Source: Schistocerca nitens
Taxonomy: Eukaryota; Arthropoda; Insecta; Orthoptera; Acrididae
Assembly: GCF_023898315.1 (NCBI RefSeq)
Contig: NC_064619.1
Span: 297,886,150 to 297,950,149 of the forward strand
DNA length: 64,000 nucleotides
Direction of reading: 5' to 3'
Under the pieces are notes generated by a model. It did not search any database and was not told the DNA's origin. It saw only the letters and a list, made by a program, of their open reading frames with translations. The position numbers and the translations under genes are program-made. Position 1 is the first letter of the stretch; the number at the start of each line of letters is the position of its first letter. Below are positions 1 through 12,109 of the stretch, piece by piece.

Positions 1-1598
1 TTATTTCTAGAAATCCCAAAATTCCTAGAGCTTGCGTCCTTAAAAGAGTGAACCGATATTTTGACTCAATCTGACAAAAAAGTGTGGAAATATCGAACGT
101 TATAAGTGCCGAATCCCTCATTTGTCAGGAGAATTAAAAAAAAACAATGTGTATCTTTTTGTATCCAAACACTCGAGAAGGTGTTCTGATACCATTATTA
201 AGAACGTCCTAGAGAACTTACTAAGTGCCAATAAGAAATTTTTTGTTTCAAGTGTCATTAATAAATACACCATTAATATTTTAATTAGTAGTACTCTTGT
301 CTACAAAAATCATATACCATATCTCAAAATTTTTACAAGAGACTAACAATAATAAAGTCAAGAACAGATCTTTGAATATTGACTTCTCTTTCTTACACAA
401 CGCCATTCTTGCGATCAAATGATGCGAAACCTTGTAGAACTGCCTATCCTATTCAGTACGAAATGCTTTTCATAATACTTTCCAGATACACGTTGTTTTG
501 TCTGTTCAATTCTCCAGCTTCTTTTACTATTCTCGATTGGAACGGGATAGTCGACAATTAGCTGTGGTAGACAAAGTGCCCTCCACCAAGCACCGTGAAG
601 TGGCTTGTGGCTGTAGGTGTAGCTGTAGGTGTAGATGTAGATATAGATGTACTCGCTCGAGAGAGCAGAGCGTCCGAGCAGCTGCGTGACTGACATTCTT
701 TAACTTTTTCGTTGGACTTGGAATAATTTTGTGAGTGCAAATTTATGTACCTCAGCTTTTCGTTGGTCGTGGAATAATTTTCTGAAAGCGAGTTCCGTAC
801 CTAACTGATCACTGGACGTAGATTACATGTCTGTGTGTTGGGTGGTTGATTTTGTGTGACATTACGAACTTCAGCTTGCATGTTTTCGTAGTGGTTAGCC
901 TGGATAAGAACTTTAGTTTATGTCGCGATTAATACTTGGAAGCTGCACTTTCAAACTTTGAGTGTTTGTTGATTTTCATGAATTAATGCAGTCAAATGAA
1001 CCGTGATCGCACATATTTCCGTACTGGATTCTCTGCTCGCACTGCAAACATCAGTTATAGTTTAATCATTTCTGTATTACATGCTCTGCTCGCACTACGC
1101 GCATTAGTTACTGTTTAATAGTTTTTATTTGAATCTGTAGTTTACATGAGGTCATCATTCCCACATGTGTGAATATTATTGAATAAACATTTATTTGCCT
1201 TAAACTGTAATCCAATGGTTTCGTGAATATTATTAATCTAACAGGATTTATCTAATAGTTTCTCTTATTTATACATTATTCGCAAACTTCTCTGTCTACT
1301 TAAAAGAGTACAGGATCAATTCTGTAATTAACTGTTGGGTTTCATAACAACGACGCATGACCGACCCCTTTGATATAAGAACGAGTCAAGCACTGACAGT
1401 GACAAAATAGAACCGCCGGTGCGCTCATAGCCTCTTCCGTCATTTCTCCTACGTTTGTGCAAGGTGTGATTCTGATATAGTTCAGTGCAATTTCTTGGAG
1501 CAGAGATTTCCATGTGTAATGTACAAACAGTTTTACTTTACTTAATCTAGGTAGGGACTTTCCTAATAGTTGCTCGACGGCGCTTTTCCACTGCACAG
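1..1598 (+). other. Intron of UROC1 upstream of exon A
   Basis: AT-rich DNA with no exon that I can recognise. It precedes the acceptor of the urocanate hydratase exon at 1599, so it is the 3' part of the preceding intron. The only recognisable insert is a LINE 3' tail near 533-655. Weak local duplications occur around 700-785 (two copies of a 'cgttgg..tggaataatttt' stretch) and around 1010-1120 (two copies of 'ctgctcgcact'). The short open frames here look random. Confidence 0.7.
533..655 (+). repeat. LINE 3' end fragment (CR1/Jockey-like)
   Basis: The segment runs from 'tcgattggaacggg' through 'gtgccctccacca' to a TGTAGG/TGTAGA repeat. It parallels the 3' end of the LINE at 24830-27512, which reads 'gcgactggaacagg', then 'gtgccctccgcca', then TGTAGA repeats. 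It is a severely 5'-truncated copy in sense orientation to UROC1. The 5' boundary is approximate. Confidence 0.6.
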
Positions 1599-1714
1599 GG
1601 ACATATTCTCGTTGGGATTCGGGCCTTTCCGCTGGGTGTGCACATCTGGGCTGGAGAGCGACCTGCAGACCACGGACAAGCTCGCAATTGATGAACTGGA
1701 GACTCTGCTGAAAG
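1599..1714 (+). CDS. UROC1: Urocanate hydratase, internal exon A (116 nt)
   Basis: Urocanate hydratase converts urocanate to imidazolone propionate in cytosolic histidine breakdown, using bound NAD. The exon begins after a pyrimidine-rich tract ending in CAG (AG at 1597-1598) and stops before a GTAACT donor at 1715. It carries one base of a split codon, 38 full codons and one base of the next codon. The translation contains DIFSLGFGPFRWVCTSG followed by an acidic stretch ending LETLLK. From family knowledge, animal urocanases have a near-identical GFGPFRWVCTSG block about two thirds along a protein of roughly 670 residues. The last G joins AT of the exon at 57157 to make GAT (Asp), the phase expected if the two exons are adjacent. 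Exons before it lie outside the window. Confidence 0.93.
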
Positions 1715-1965
1715 GTAACTAATTGTTGTCACATATAAGCTGATAAAAATGCTACTGACTCTACATATAAAGTATGACTGCAAGTGTCATTGCTAATTAG
1801 ATAGAGGAAAGCTGTATGCCGCGGAAAACATATATTGCTATCACTTGCTTATCGACGTTGTTGCTTATTTCTCTCTAGTACGTTTAGAGATTGCATGGTG
1901 CGCCAAGAGAACACGTTGACGAAAGTGAATCCTGAAGGTCTTTTATCTTTATTATTAACATTTCA

Positions 1966-2159
1966 GCCGGCCGTTGTGGCCGAGCGGTTCTAGGCGCTTC
2001 AGTCCGGAACCGCGCGACCGCTACGGTCGCAGGTTCGAATCCTGCCTCGGGCATGGATGTGAGTGATGTCCTTAGGTTAGTTAGGTTTAAGTAGTTCTAA
2101 GTTCTAGGGGACTGATGACCACAACAGTTAAGCCCATAGTGCTCAGAGCCATTTGAACC
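1966..2159 (+). mobile_element. tRNA-derived SINE (family A), full length
   Basis: The head is tRNA-like: an A-box region 'tggccgagcggttct', a long variable-arm-like 'cgcgaccgctacggtcgc' and a B box 'ggttcgaatcc'. The body contains 'gatgtccttaggttag' and the tail 'ctcagagccatttgaacc'. A perfect 12-bp target-site duplication, ATTAACATTTCA, flanks it at 1954-1965 and 2160-2171. This is the best reference copy for the most frequent SINE in the window. Confidence 0.93.
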
Positions 2160-2289
2160 ATTAACATTTCACATAAGATTTTGCACGTTTAACTAGTAGC
2201 TTCATATGATGGTGGAGTTCCAGAATAATTAAAAATGTGTCTGTTTATATACTTCCAATTCTTCTCTGATAATAACGATGTTACTGAAG

Positions 2290-2960
2290 CGGGCAGTTCT
2301 TTTTCATACGTCTCTCAATAGAGATTGGATGACCGGGACCTCCCACGAAGTCGCCGCCAAGCTTGCGATGGTGGTCGTCCAGGACCGTGCAAAACCGCGA
2401 TTCATCGCTGAATAGAGTGCGACACCATTCAACAGCAGTCCGTGCCTACTGGCCACGACAACACTAGGAACCCAGCCGCTTGTGTAGCAGCGTCAACGGC
2501 ATTCTACACGTGGATGTTAATTCCCTACTCCGTTTGCTACCACTCTCTGACCAATGGTGCGAAATGGCACATAATGTTGCATGGAGTCACTGCTTGTATG
2601 GCAGGAGCAGACGTGGAGGGGTTGCAATGTGCTTGGTGCACAAAATGGCGATCTTCCCTTGTGATGGTCAGACGTGGTCGCCGGAATGTCGCCGACGAGT
2701 CTCCCTACCCTCACGTTCACCTACAGTCCGACATCGGCTCACTGTCACATCCAAAAACCTCACAAATTTGGACATTGCACCATTCAGCCAGCTGGCCAAA
2801 TGGAGACCGCTTTCAAACCCTTTAGGGTGCTAACAGCCCTTTCTCAGACGAGTACGCTGCACCTCCATGTAGTTCACTGTGATCACTCGACATCTGACAC
2901 CGTTTACACCCCTTATATACCCTCCCATGCCTGATAACAACGCTGAACAACAACAACACT
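2290..2960 (-). mobile_element. Decayed Tc1-like transposon fragment
   Basis: On the minus strand around 2395-2440 the translation contains TLFSDESRFC, the first catalytic Asp block of Tc1 transposases. Higher coordinates hold degraded sequence N-terminal to it, and the D2/E part is missing to the left. A related copy lies at 39590-40250 on the same strand, sharing blocks such as 'gcttggtgcaca'. Open frames on the + strand here are shadows. No inverted ends were identified. Confidence 0.6.
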
Positions 2961-5900
2961 AATGCACTCTGGCAGTGGTATCACTACTCACAGAGAATTG
3001 AAACTCTAATCATTTGCATATCCGCCGATAGCGTGTTTGTGTACGGTGTTACATTGACATGGGACTATATCTTCTGTGTGCCTCAATTTTTTTTCAGGCA
3101 GTGTGCATTCAGCGGCAGCATGCCTCGAATAAGCAAGTGTACGTAATTTTGAACGTGAAAACCCGTCTTATGGTAAACCTGTCGATCCTAAACCAATGAA
3201 GGCGCTATATGTTCATAATAAACTGCATTATTAGCATTGGTTGGACGGCGTTTTTAATTCTTGTAAGAATTAACCTACATTTTTACACAACCATGAACCT
3301 ACCATGTCAAATTTTCGACACAACAGCTTTATTTCGGAATCCGTATGAACTCAGTTCAGCAATATTTTGATCCGCAAAGCTTTCGATCCCTTGAAATAAA
3401 AAAATTTTGCAACAGCGCGAGACACGTTTTACCAGTCTTCTTCGACACACCTCATGCTACCATTTCACGTGACTGCTAACTAACAATTTCCAGTAATACT
3501 AGCGCGCACGATGGTTGAATTTAACTCTATTCGTCAGATGATTTTGTTCTAGTTAAATCAAGAGAATCCGGTCGGTATGGCACCTCCTCATTACCCGCCA
3601 CTTCACTGATGTGACATTATGTCGCCATAACGCAAAATTAGCATCAGTGCTAAGTAGCTTTTTGTCGTAACGTAGTAAGATAAGACTGTTTTCAAGTCTC
3701 AAACTGCGTCTTCACGCTGTAGGAAATGTCATCATATCAGTAGGTTTCATCCAATTTCATAAACGTCATACATCGATTTACACATCAAGTTACCGATAGA
3801 GATCAGTTTTCTTACTTTCGAAAGGAGTCATGTTCACAATGAATAATTCCGAATACGGCACTTAGATCGTTTCATTTCGGTTTCGGGGCATGACTGCAGA
3901 CTATAGTTTCTACTGCACAAAGAAATCTGGAACTTAGAAAATCGTGTTCGTTCAATGTGTTACTTCAGCTGCTAAATAATAAACGTTCTTTCATTTTAAC
4001 TTTTGCGTTTTTAAACATTGAATTAACTGGTTTACAATAATCATTCAGCTACCACAGTAATGTAACCTCCATCTACTCACATGAACTTCAAAATTTCAGC
4101 TGCTCACTACGACTGCATAAACGTATACGATTTTTTCAACCGACTGCACATGAATCCTTCTTAGAACCATTCTTTTCACCAAGCAAGAGAGATAATAGGG
4201 GTAACAATTCTACGCAAAGAACCTAATCAATTACACTACGGACAACAGCAGTACTTAATTTGACTTTATACATAATTTTTACGTAAATGTAACAAAATTT
4301 GGTGGAAATATTTTAAATAACTTAATAATTAAATTTAGGTATTGATGTTTCTTTTCAATAAACTTCCAAAATATTCCTGTCATATCGAATGAAAGCAGCA
4401 ATGCACAAAGTAGGACATTTACATGTAAACTGTTTCACATGAGGTTACTATTTAGAATTGAAAACATCGAAAGCCACTAGTATCGAAAGGTTCCTAATGT
4501 GCACTAGACTTGATTACATCATAACTGGCAGAGGACGAACAGTACACGCAAAAATTTGTCGTGCACAATGTTTGAGAATAAAGGACTGAGACTTGTGTTA
4601 CAAATTTGTGCATTTACCAAATATGTCCATTTAGTTCAACTCGTCTCTCCCTTTCCTTTCCACGGAATTCCAGGGAGTTCCTCCATTCTTCCCTTCCAGA
4701 TGAGTACAAGAACGGATCTGTAGTGAGTGGTTCATCCATTGCTATTGAGTGGATCGATATTGGTGGATCATATTACATCATGCCACGACCAGTAGTTCAT
4801 TAGTAATGAGAACAGATTCGTTTCCTTTATGTCGCGATAATATTCCACTGGCAATTTGGAGAAGGCAGATTCGTACTTTTTTGCGTGAAAAATAACACAG
4901 CTTGATTTTTTAAAGGTATCTCGTTTCTCATCAATATTTTAATGCAGCTCTGGACAGTCCTGCTGCAAACTCCATAGTTCTTGGCAACTCTCTCTCTCCA
5001 CAGTCTTTATTTCTTATTACCAAATAATTTCACCTGACTTATCTTAGCTTTAACGAGTGACTTAACAATATTAAATCTTTAACTATCAGTTTTTTTCCGG
5101 AGTCGAGACATTAATGTATGCTTATTCTAATTAATGTCATAGTCAGAAGAAATAATATGACAAATATTTCCCTCACTTTCGTTTTCCAACCTGTAGAAGG
5201 ATGGGATATAAGGGTTATTCATAGCTACCCCCGGTGCTCCAGAAGATTACTGCACAAAGACTACAAGACACAGAAAACAGACAGACTCTGTGGATACAGT
5301 ATCTCTCCAAGATTTTAACTCACGTTACAGGCGCCCAATATGGATACCATTTGTGACGCAGCAAACGCCAATACGTGAGTGAAATTCATGGACACGAATT
5401 GTTCGGGAAGGCGCGGAAGCAGCCCGCTGCCCAGTTCTCTTTGTTCGGTTGCATATCTGCAGGCGCGAAGTAATCTTATGCGCCTACACGGAGCGGTGCT
5501 GGTCAGTGTGGTAACACTCAAACTTTAAGACAGCACATTCTAGAAATGCAAGCCGTATAAATATTCTGTAAACAATTAGCTGGCTCCACTTTAGCGGTAG
5601 GACACTGATATGTAGCAATAACATGTACTAAATTGTGGTGCCGTCCGAAGTTTCCAAAGCAAGGTAGGTACGTCGAAACGAAACCACAGAAGAGTATAGT
5701 CGCTGCCTCCCACAGCGACAAAAGAGAAACGCTGGCGTACCCATGCCTCCTAGAGCTCTACTACACCACTGCAGCCGATGGTCTACTTACAGCTGAGCAA
5801 GGAAATGCTCACCCCAGTTCACAGTCAACGATCTTAAGCAAGCCACCAATATATTAAATGTCTTAGGCAGAAATTAATGTGAACATTATGTGACTTATTC

Positions 5901-6160
5901 TTCAAGTAAAGAGTCTTGTACATTTGTCTGCGTCAAGTGAACTTTAATATTCATACAGACCTGTAAATACTCAGAACATTCCTATGGAAAGGGATGATAC
6001 AATGAAAATAAATCCCCACATCTATATAGTAATATACTGAACTAATATCCTGTACGTTACAGATTCACTCAATCTCTTCCCAGAGCAAACTAAAGAACCC
6101 ACCGTTGTGTCGGCGAGTGTATTTTAGTATAACACAACGCAAACTGTCCTAGCTTCTTTG
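2961..6160. other. Intronic stretch, nothing recognised
   Basis: AT-rich sequence with scattered stops in all frames and no tRNA-like head, transposase motif or inverted-repeat end that I could identify. The open frames of 60-74 codons show no composition or motif suggesting a real exon. Very old, unrecognisable repeats may be present. Confidence 0.4.
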
Positions 6161-6164
6161 GTAA

Positions 6165-7690
6165 TCCATCGTGGGACATTCACAGATGAACAAAAAAATG
6201 GAAACACTGCGAGGAACGCATGCTTGTACATAAATGCAGATGCTAGCCAAGCCTGCAGGTGGAGCTGTTGTATTGGGCCACGGAAGGCGCCTATGCAGTG
6301 CCCTCAATACACCGCAGGTATCAGTAGTGATAAGAGTACTGTGCTGTGTAGATTCGATCGCAATATGTCCGACTGAGGTGAATGCGAAATTGTTGGTGCT
6401 CGTATGATGGATACTTCAGTAACCAAAGTAGCAGAAGTAGCCGTTTCAAGAGGCGTCGTATCGTAAATTTATAACGCACTTTGGCAAAGCGGGAAAACAT
6501 CATCCGCTAAGTCATATCGTGGACGAAAGTGTGTTTTGAGTGGCCGTAACAGGCGTTCATGGAAGAGAATTCTGATGAAAAATAAGACGGCGACAAATAC
6601 AGAAATCACTGCAGACCTGAATGCCGCGTTGGTGAATTCTGTCACCACCAAACAGTATGAAGGGAGATTCATAATACTCTGGGAACTGTAGGGGAGCTGA
6701 AATTACAAAACTACTCATCAGAGATACAGTTGCCCGAAACAGGAAAACATGTTATCGAAATCATAACCATGCACTGTGGTATAATGTAAGAAAGTCATAT
6801 GGAGAATGAATCTTAATTCACATTATTTTCAACTTCTGGGCGTACGCCGTTCCACGGTTATGGAGCAGACTGCTTGCTGCCAAGAGTGAAACGTGGAGAA
6901 GGTTCGGTGATGATTTCGGCATCCATACCGTAGTCTTCCATGGGCTACAGGTTTACTTTGCAAAGATACATTACTTCCAAGGATTATGTGACTAATTTGA
7001 CTGATCAGTCCATCACATGGTACAATATTTGATCCCCAACCGTGTTACGAGAAGATAGGGCCCCTGTTTGTGCAGCTGGCATTGCCCAGGGCTGGTTTTG
7101 TGAACCTAGTGGAAATGGAAATGAGTGTTTGGCGTCATTGGCCGGGAGGCCCCTTACAGGGCAGGTCCGGCCGCCTCGGTTTAGGTCTTATAACATTCAA
7201 CGCCACATTAGGCAACCTGCGCTCCGGATGAGGATGAAATGATGATGAAGACAACACAACATCCAGTCCCTGAGCGGAGAAAATCCCCGACCCAGCCGGG
7301 AATCGAACCCGGCCCCCTTAGGACGGCAGTCCGTCACGCTCACCATTCAGCTATCGGGGCGGACACTAGAACCCAACATTGCTGTGCGTTTGTGGTCTAC
7401 TTTGGGCTATCCATTTCCACCATCGTTTCCTGAACTAGCTACTATTTTAAAGGAAGAATGGTATAAGATTCCCCTGAAAACTACACAGGACTTGTATTTA
7501 TCCATTCCGACTGGACGCTGTTCTGGATATTTGCTGTTTTCTTACACCGTATTAGGTATGGTGATGTCTTGTGTTTCTTGGTGTTGTCATGTTCTTCTCC
7601 ACGTCCTGTGCATCACAATAGTAGTGAAAGGGTTAAACAGTTAGAACAAACTGATAAAGTAATTAAGAATAAAAGATATAATTTTTATAA
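6165..7690 (+). mobile_element. Decayed Tc1-like transposon, split by a SINE
   Basis: The plus-strand frames resemble a Tc1 transposase with many stops and frameshifts. Around 6885-6925 'VKRGEGSVMISAS' matches the usual GSVMVWG block. After the SINE at 7111-7364, 'ELATILKEEWYKIPL' at about 7430-7475 fits the C-terminal region. The D2 block survives only as 'APVCAAGIAQGWF' just before the SINE. It is not functional. Ends are approximate because I could not pair inverted repeats. Confidence 0.6.
7111..7364 (-). mobile_element. tRNA-derived SINE (family B)
   Basis: Read on the minus strand, the right end is a tRNA-like head: 'gccccgatagctgaatggt' (A box) and 'gggttcgattcccgg' (B box). It continues through 'ctccgctcaggg' and a body ending near 'ccatttcc'. 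It interrupts the transposase reading of the host Tc1-like element. Flanks share only a short 'ctag', so no convincing target duplication remains. A second copy lies at 28568-29252. Confidence 0.8.
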
Positions 7691-7739
7691 AATTATTATT
7701 TAATATTTGTCAATTAACATTTCCATTTACATCTGTACT

Positions 7740-8640
7740 AATAATACATCTGTAAAATTGTCTTGTCCGTCTGTCTGTATGAGCAAAATAATCTACAAAC
7801 CTACTAGAAGAATTTTCATGGCGTTTTCACAAGTAACTTGAGCATAGCTTGGGCACCGTATAGGCTTCATATCGCCAAAATCTGATTACTGAAAAAAAAT
7901 AGCTTTATTGAAAGTTTTTGCATACCGGTATTATAAATGCGAAAGCAACTCTGCTGTTACGTTTTTATGAGTAACCCATTGAACTGATTTCGATTAAATC
8001 TGGTATGGAGGTAACTAGAAATGTGAGGCTACTTTAGAGAGTTTTTAGTTCAAAATACTTATTGATTTGAAGAATATTACGCGAATTAGAGAAAAATATT
8101 TTCTCTTTTGGCAAGCTATTTTCTTTATTTATTTTTACTTTTTATCTCTATCGTATTTGCAAAAATGCTTTTATTACTTGATATGTGCTACATGATGCGA
8201 TTCAAAGTAATGAATACAATGTTTATGCAATCTTCAGTGTGTTTAATCCATATTTCGACAGCATTTGTTGTATAATGTACACGATGTGTAATGTACAGCT
8301 ACTCCAGTAGGACAACGCACAGATGAAGGCTCCTGCGGGGACTGATGACAGATATTAAGTCCGATAGTGCAAAAAAAAAAAAAAAAGACAAAGGCTCCTG
8401 CCAAAGCCCCTCAGCATGCACCGCTCGATAGGATAGCAACGCTGCGCATGACGAGGCATCGTGCTCTGGAACAGCTTACGAGGGGGGTGGGCGCGGCGCA
8501 CATCATGAGTTATACTTACCTGAACAGAAAGACACGTGAGGGCAGCTGATGTTGTTTCACCCACAGTAGCTCAATAACTTACTATCACTCATCATAACAA
8601 AGCTAACGATATGCAAACGCAGCCATGGGGTACAGCTCGT
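7740..8640 (+). repeat. Dispersed repeat, possibly Helitron-like
   Basis: It contains 'tattataaatgcgaaag', followed by degraded sequence typical of a widespread insect repeat. Its end (8440-8640) is similar to 19960-20138, which ends 'acagctag|t', the CTRR-type terminus expected of Helitrons. No Rep/helicase coding is visible. At 8338-8390 there is a SINE-tail-like 'ggactgatgacagat' followed by a run of A. Family assignment is an inference. Confidence 0.35.
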
Positions 8641-8922
8641 TCAATAACAAATACAAAACTGAAATAAAACTTCAAAAAATTTGCCACTGCTGAGATTCAA
8701 ACTATGGACTTGATGGCCTCCCAACTGATATACTATGGAAATGTTTTACACGTAACGGTACTCGGAAGCATTCTGATCTTCAAAGGTGATTTTTTCGACA
8801 TTTTTAAGAATTGTGTCGGATTTTTTTAGGAAACTGACGTCTGGGCATTGACCTACTAATTCTGTAAGTATGGAAAGAATCAAAGACGGCGAATTATCAA
8901 GGTCCCCATGTTAGACATAATA

Positions 8923-10320
8923 CATTACTGGCCATTAAAATTGCTACACCAAGAAGAAATGCAGATGATAAACAGGTATTCATTGGACAAATATATTATA
9001 CTAGAACCGACACGTGATTATATTTTCACGCAATTTAGGTGCACAGATCCTGAGAAATCAGTACCCAGAACAACCACCTCTGGCCGTAATACCGTAATAA
9101 CGGCCTTGATACGCCTGGGCATTGAGTCAGACAGAGCTTGGATGGTGTGTACAGGTACAGCTGCCCATGCAGCTTCAACACGATACCACAGCTGATCAAG
9201 AGTAGTGACTGGCGTATTGTGACAAGTCAGTTGCTCCGCCACCATTGACCAGACGTTTTCAATTGGTGTGATATCTGGAGAATGTGCTGGCCAGGGCAGC
9301 AATCGAACATTTTCTGTGTCCAGAAAGGCCCGTACAGGACCTGCAAGATGCGGTCGTGCATTATCCTGCTGTAATGTAGGGTTTCGCAGGGATCGAATGA
9401 AGGATAGAGCCACAGGTTGTAAGACATCTGAAATGTAACGTCCGCTGTTCAAAGTGCCGTCAGTGCGAACAAGAGGTGACCGAGACGTGTAACCAATGGC
9501 ACCCCATACCATCACGCTGGCTGATACGCCAGTATGGCGATGACGAATACACACTTCAAATGTGCGCTCACCGCGATGTCGCCAAACACGGATGCGACCA
9601 TCATGATGCTGTAAACAGAACCTGGATTCATCCGAAAAGATGACGTTTTGCCATTCGTGCACCCAGGTTCGTCATTGAGTACACCATCGCAGGCGCTTCT
9701 GTCTGTGATGCAGCGTCAGCCATGGTCTCCGAGCTGATAGTCCCTTCTGCTACAAACGTCGTCGAACTGTTCGTGCAGATGGTTGTTGTCTTGCAAACGT
9801 CCCCATCTGTTGACTCAGGGATCGAGACGTGGCTGCACGATCCGTTACAGCCACATGGATAAGATGCCTGTCATCTCGACTGCTAGTGTTACGAGGCCGT
9901 TGGGATCCAGCACGGGGTTCAGTATTACCCTCCTGAACCCACCGATTCCATATTCTGCTAACAGTCATTAGATCTCGACCAACGCGAGGAGCAATGTCGC
10001 GATAAACCGCAATCGCGATAGGCTACAATCCGACCTTTATCGAAGTCGGAAACGTGATGGTACGCATTTCTCCTCGTTACACGAGGCATCAAAACAACGT
10101 TTCACCAGGCAACGCTGGTCAACTGCTGTTTGTGTATGAGAAATCGGTTGTAAAGTTTCCTCATGTCAGCACGTTGTAGGTGTCCCCACCGGTGCCAACC
10201 TTTTGTGAATGCTCTGAGAAGCAAATCATTTGCATGTCATAGCAACTTCTTCCTGTCGGTTACATTTCGCGTCTGTAGCACGTCATCTTCGTGGTGTAGC
10301 AATTTTAATGGCCAGTAGTG
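8923..10320 (-). mobile_element. Tc1-like transposon with both inverted ends
   Basis: The left end 'cattactggccattaaaa' pairs with the right end 'ttttaatggccagtagtg', both flanked by TA (8921-8922, 10321-10322), the usual Tc1 target duplication. The length is about 1.4 kb, close to a full element. It encodes the transposase remnant at 9018-10088. A second copy lies at 57564-58913. Orientation is antisense to UROC1. Confidence 0.93.
9018..10088 (-). pseudogene. Tc1-family transposase pseudogene (DD34E)
   Basis: The C-terminal two thirds is an open frame (9018-9662) with IFSDESRF (first Asp), QQDNARPH (second Asp) and PIENVWS (Glu). There are 34 residues between the second Asp and the Glu, as in Tc1. 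The N-terminal part (9750-9968) has the helix-turn-helix stretch MTVSRIWNRWVQEGNTE, but it lies in a separate frame. The start near 10085 and the segment between 9662 and 9750 carry frameshifts or stops. The catalytic triad is intact but the gene is broken. The better N-terminus is in the copy at 58423-58731. Confidence 0.88.
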
Positions 10321-10322
10321 TA

Positions 10323-11040
10323 TATAAAAGTGTTTGCACTACTACAGGCTATAGGAGACCCCAGGGCTTCCTTCCAGTGAGATTTCATGTTATTGAATGA
10401 AGAGTAGATGTGATGTAGTATTAATGTCACTAATTCAATAAATTAAATTTTAACATCTTGCAATACCGTTTTATGAGTGCACATACTTCTTAATCATTTC
10501 AATAGTTTTATCTACTCATTTAAGCTCCACACAGGAGAGTATTCAACACTTTTGGGTAACAGCTTAAGCCAGCACACGAGATAGCAGTCGGGAGAGAGGA
10601 CTGTAGGCAGCCCGGGAAGTTGTCGCAGAGTTCGTGGCTAAGTAGTCAGGGCAGCCTGTCTGCCTCGGGGGTATCTGCGCACGCCAAGGCTGGCGGCCTA
10701 CTGTGTGCCAGTCCCCAAGTTGGCGAGTCCGCTACCGCTGCCGCTTCTGAGATGAAAAGCAGCAGCGGCTCGGATGACTGAGCAACAGGGCTTCACGTGG
10801 TAGACATTGAGAGGAGAGCCTCCATTATACATGAACTGAGCGACAAACGGAAGACAGCATGAATGAGCAGCATTCATTAAACGAGGCTCAGCGGCTGGTC
10901 GGATTATTTAGGGTATTTTCACATATTCCTACAGGAGACAGCAGTGGCTAAAACTACAAGAGAAGTTCGTGTAATTACATGTCCGAGAACCAGTACCTGT
11001 TGAGACGTAGCTATATCGCTGAAATCAGCTGTTCGAACCC
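10323..11040. other. Intronic stretch with a GC-rich patch, unassigned
   Basis: 10323-10560 is AT-rich and unremarkable. 10570-10800 is GC-rich ('cctgtctgcctcgggggtatctgcgc' region) with no long open frame, and I recognise no gene in it. It could be an LTR or other repeat remnant. Confidence 0.35.
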
Positions 11041-11049
11041 TGCATTTTG

Positions 11050-11600
11050 TTTACATATGAGGCAGGATTCACAAGAGATGGCACAGTAAATTAGCACAAT
11101 ACGCATTTGTGACCAGATGCAAATCCTCGAGGAATTACGGAGGTGACGCATCATGATCACTTCACAATCAATATATGGGCAAGAATTATCGATGACGGAC
11201 TCACAAGACCATGCACCTTGTCAAACAGATTATTAGGTGCTGTATATCATCGATTTCCGCGCAATCTGTTACCAGCGCTACTTGCAGAAAGACAACGAAT
11301 GTGGTTTACGCACGAAGGGGAATCACCCCATTTTCTACGAATCGTGCCACAGTACTTCATTGCAACGTTTCTTGGACAATGGATTGATCGAGGACGTCTG
11401 ATGGCATGTCCTGCCCATTCACCAGACCTGAACCCGCTCGATTACTAGCTTTGAGGACTTTTAAAGGCACTTGTGTATGCCCAATACATCGGCAATGTTC
11501 AAACGTTACAGGAGCCTATGATTAATATATGTAACGTAATCCGAATGGATGTACATGAAACAATGTGTGATTCATTGTGAAAGAGGGCTCCCGAATTCAC
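11050..11600 (+). mobile_element. Fragment of a DUF4817-type DDD transposon
   Basis: The open frame at 11143-11448 reads INIWARIIDDGLTRP, then MWFTHEGESPHF and SPDLNPLDY. This is the catalytic part of an insect Tc1/mariner-related transposase whose intact relatives carry an N-terminal DUF4817 helix-turn-helix. The second catalytic Asp (usually HDGAP) is Glu here, and the upstream 'FTRDGTVN' block contains a stop. It is a dead fragment. From the E that replaces D2 to the last Asp there are 41 intervening residues. Confidence 0.7.
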
Positions 11601-11883
11601 ACAAAATACAGATCGGAATGGGGAGACAGATTGATCCAAACCTCGAAGCTACAAGTTTCCAAACGTATCATTACTGTGACTTCTAATTTTGACCTACACT
11701 ATCTCTGTAGGAACACGTGACCGTTTCTCTTAAACTGCCTTTGAGTGTCTCAAATGTTTTGGGTCTGACAGAAAAAGATGATAGTGGGTCCACACAGCTG
11801 ATTATATTGCGACATGGAACCAAATGTCGGAAACGCGTATTTATTGTGTTATGAGCATAAACAACATGGCAACAACGTAGCTC

Positions 11884-11996
11884 GTTCAAATGGCTCTGAG
11901 CACTATGGGACTTAACATCTGAGGTCATCTATCCCCTACAACTTAGAACTACTTAAACCTAACTAACCTAAGGACATCACACACAACACCCAGCCA
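11884..11996 (-). mobile_element. SINE family A, tail half only
   Basis: It begins 'ttcaaatggctctgagcac' and runs through 'aactaacctaaggacatcac', which is the reverse complement of the shared SINE tail and body. The tRNA-like head is missing, so the copy is truncated at its 5' end. No target duplication was found. Confidence 0.75.
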
Positions 11997-12109
11997 GCAC
12001 GTGTGTCATGTGACGACCGCATGCATCGCACCGTCACATTAACTTGGGCTGCACGCACCCCATCTATCACTGATGTCAGTTGTCCATTGCATTAGACGGC
12101 TTGTGTCCA

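Noticed and set aside
1966-2060. Possible functional tRNA gene (A and B boxes)
   Set aside because: It is the head of a SINE with tail and target duplications and recurs many times; the acceptor stem does not close as a tRNA.
2442-2934. Plus-strand frames of 86-127 codons
   Set aside because: They are antisense shadows of a minus-strand Tc1 fragment showing the FSDESRF block.
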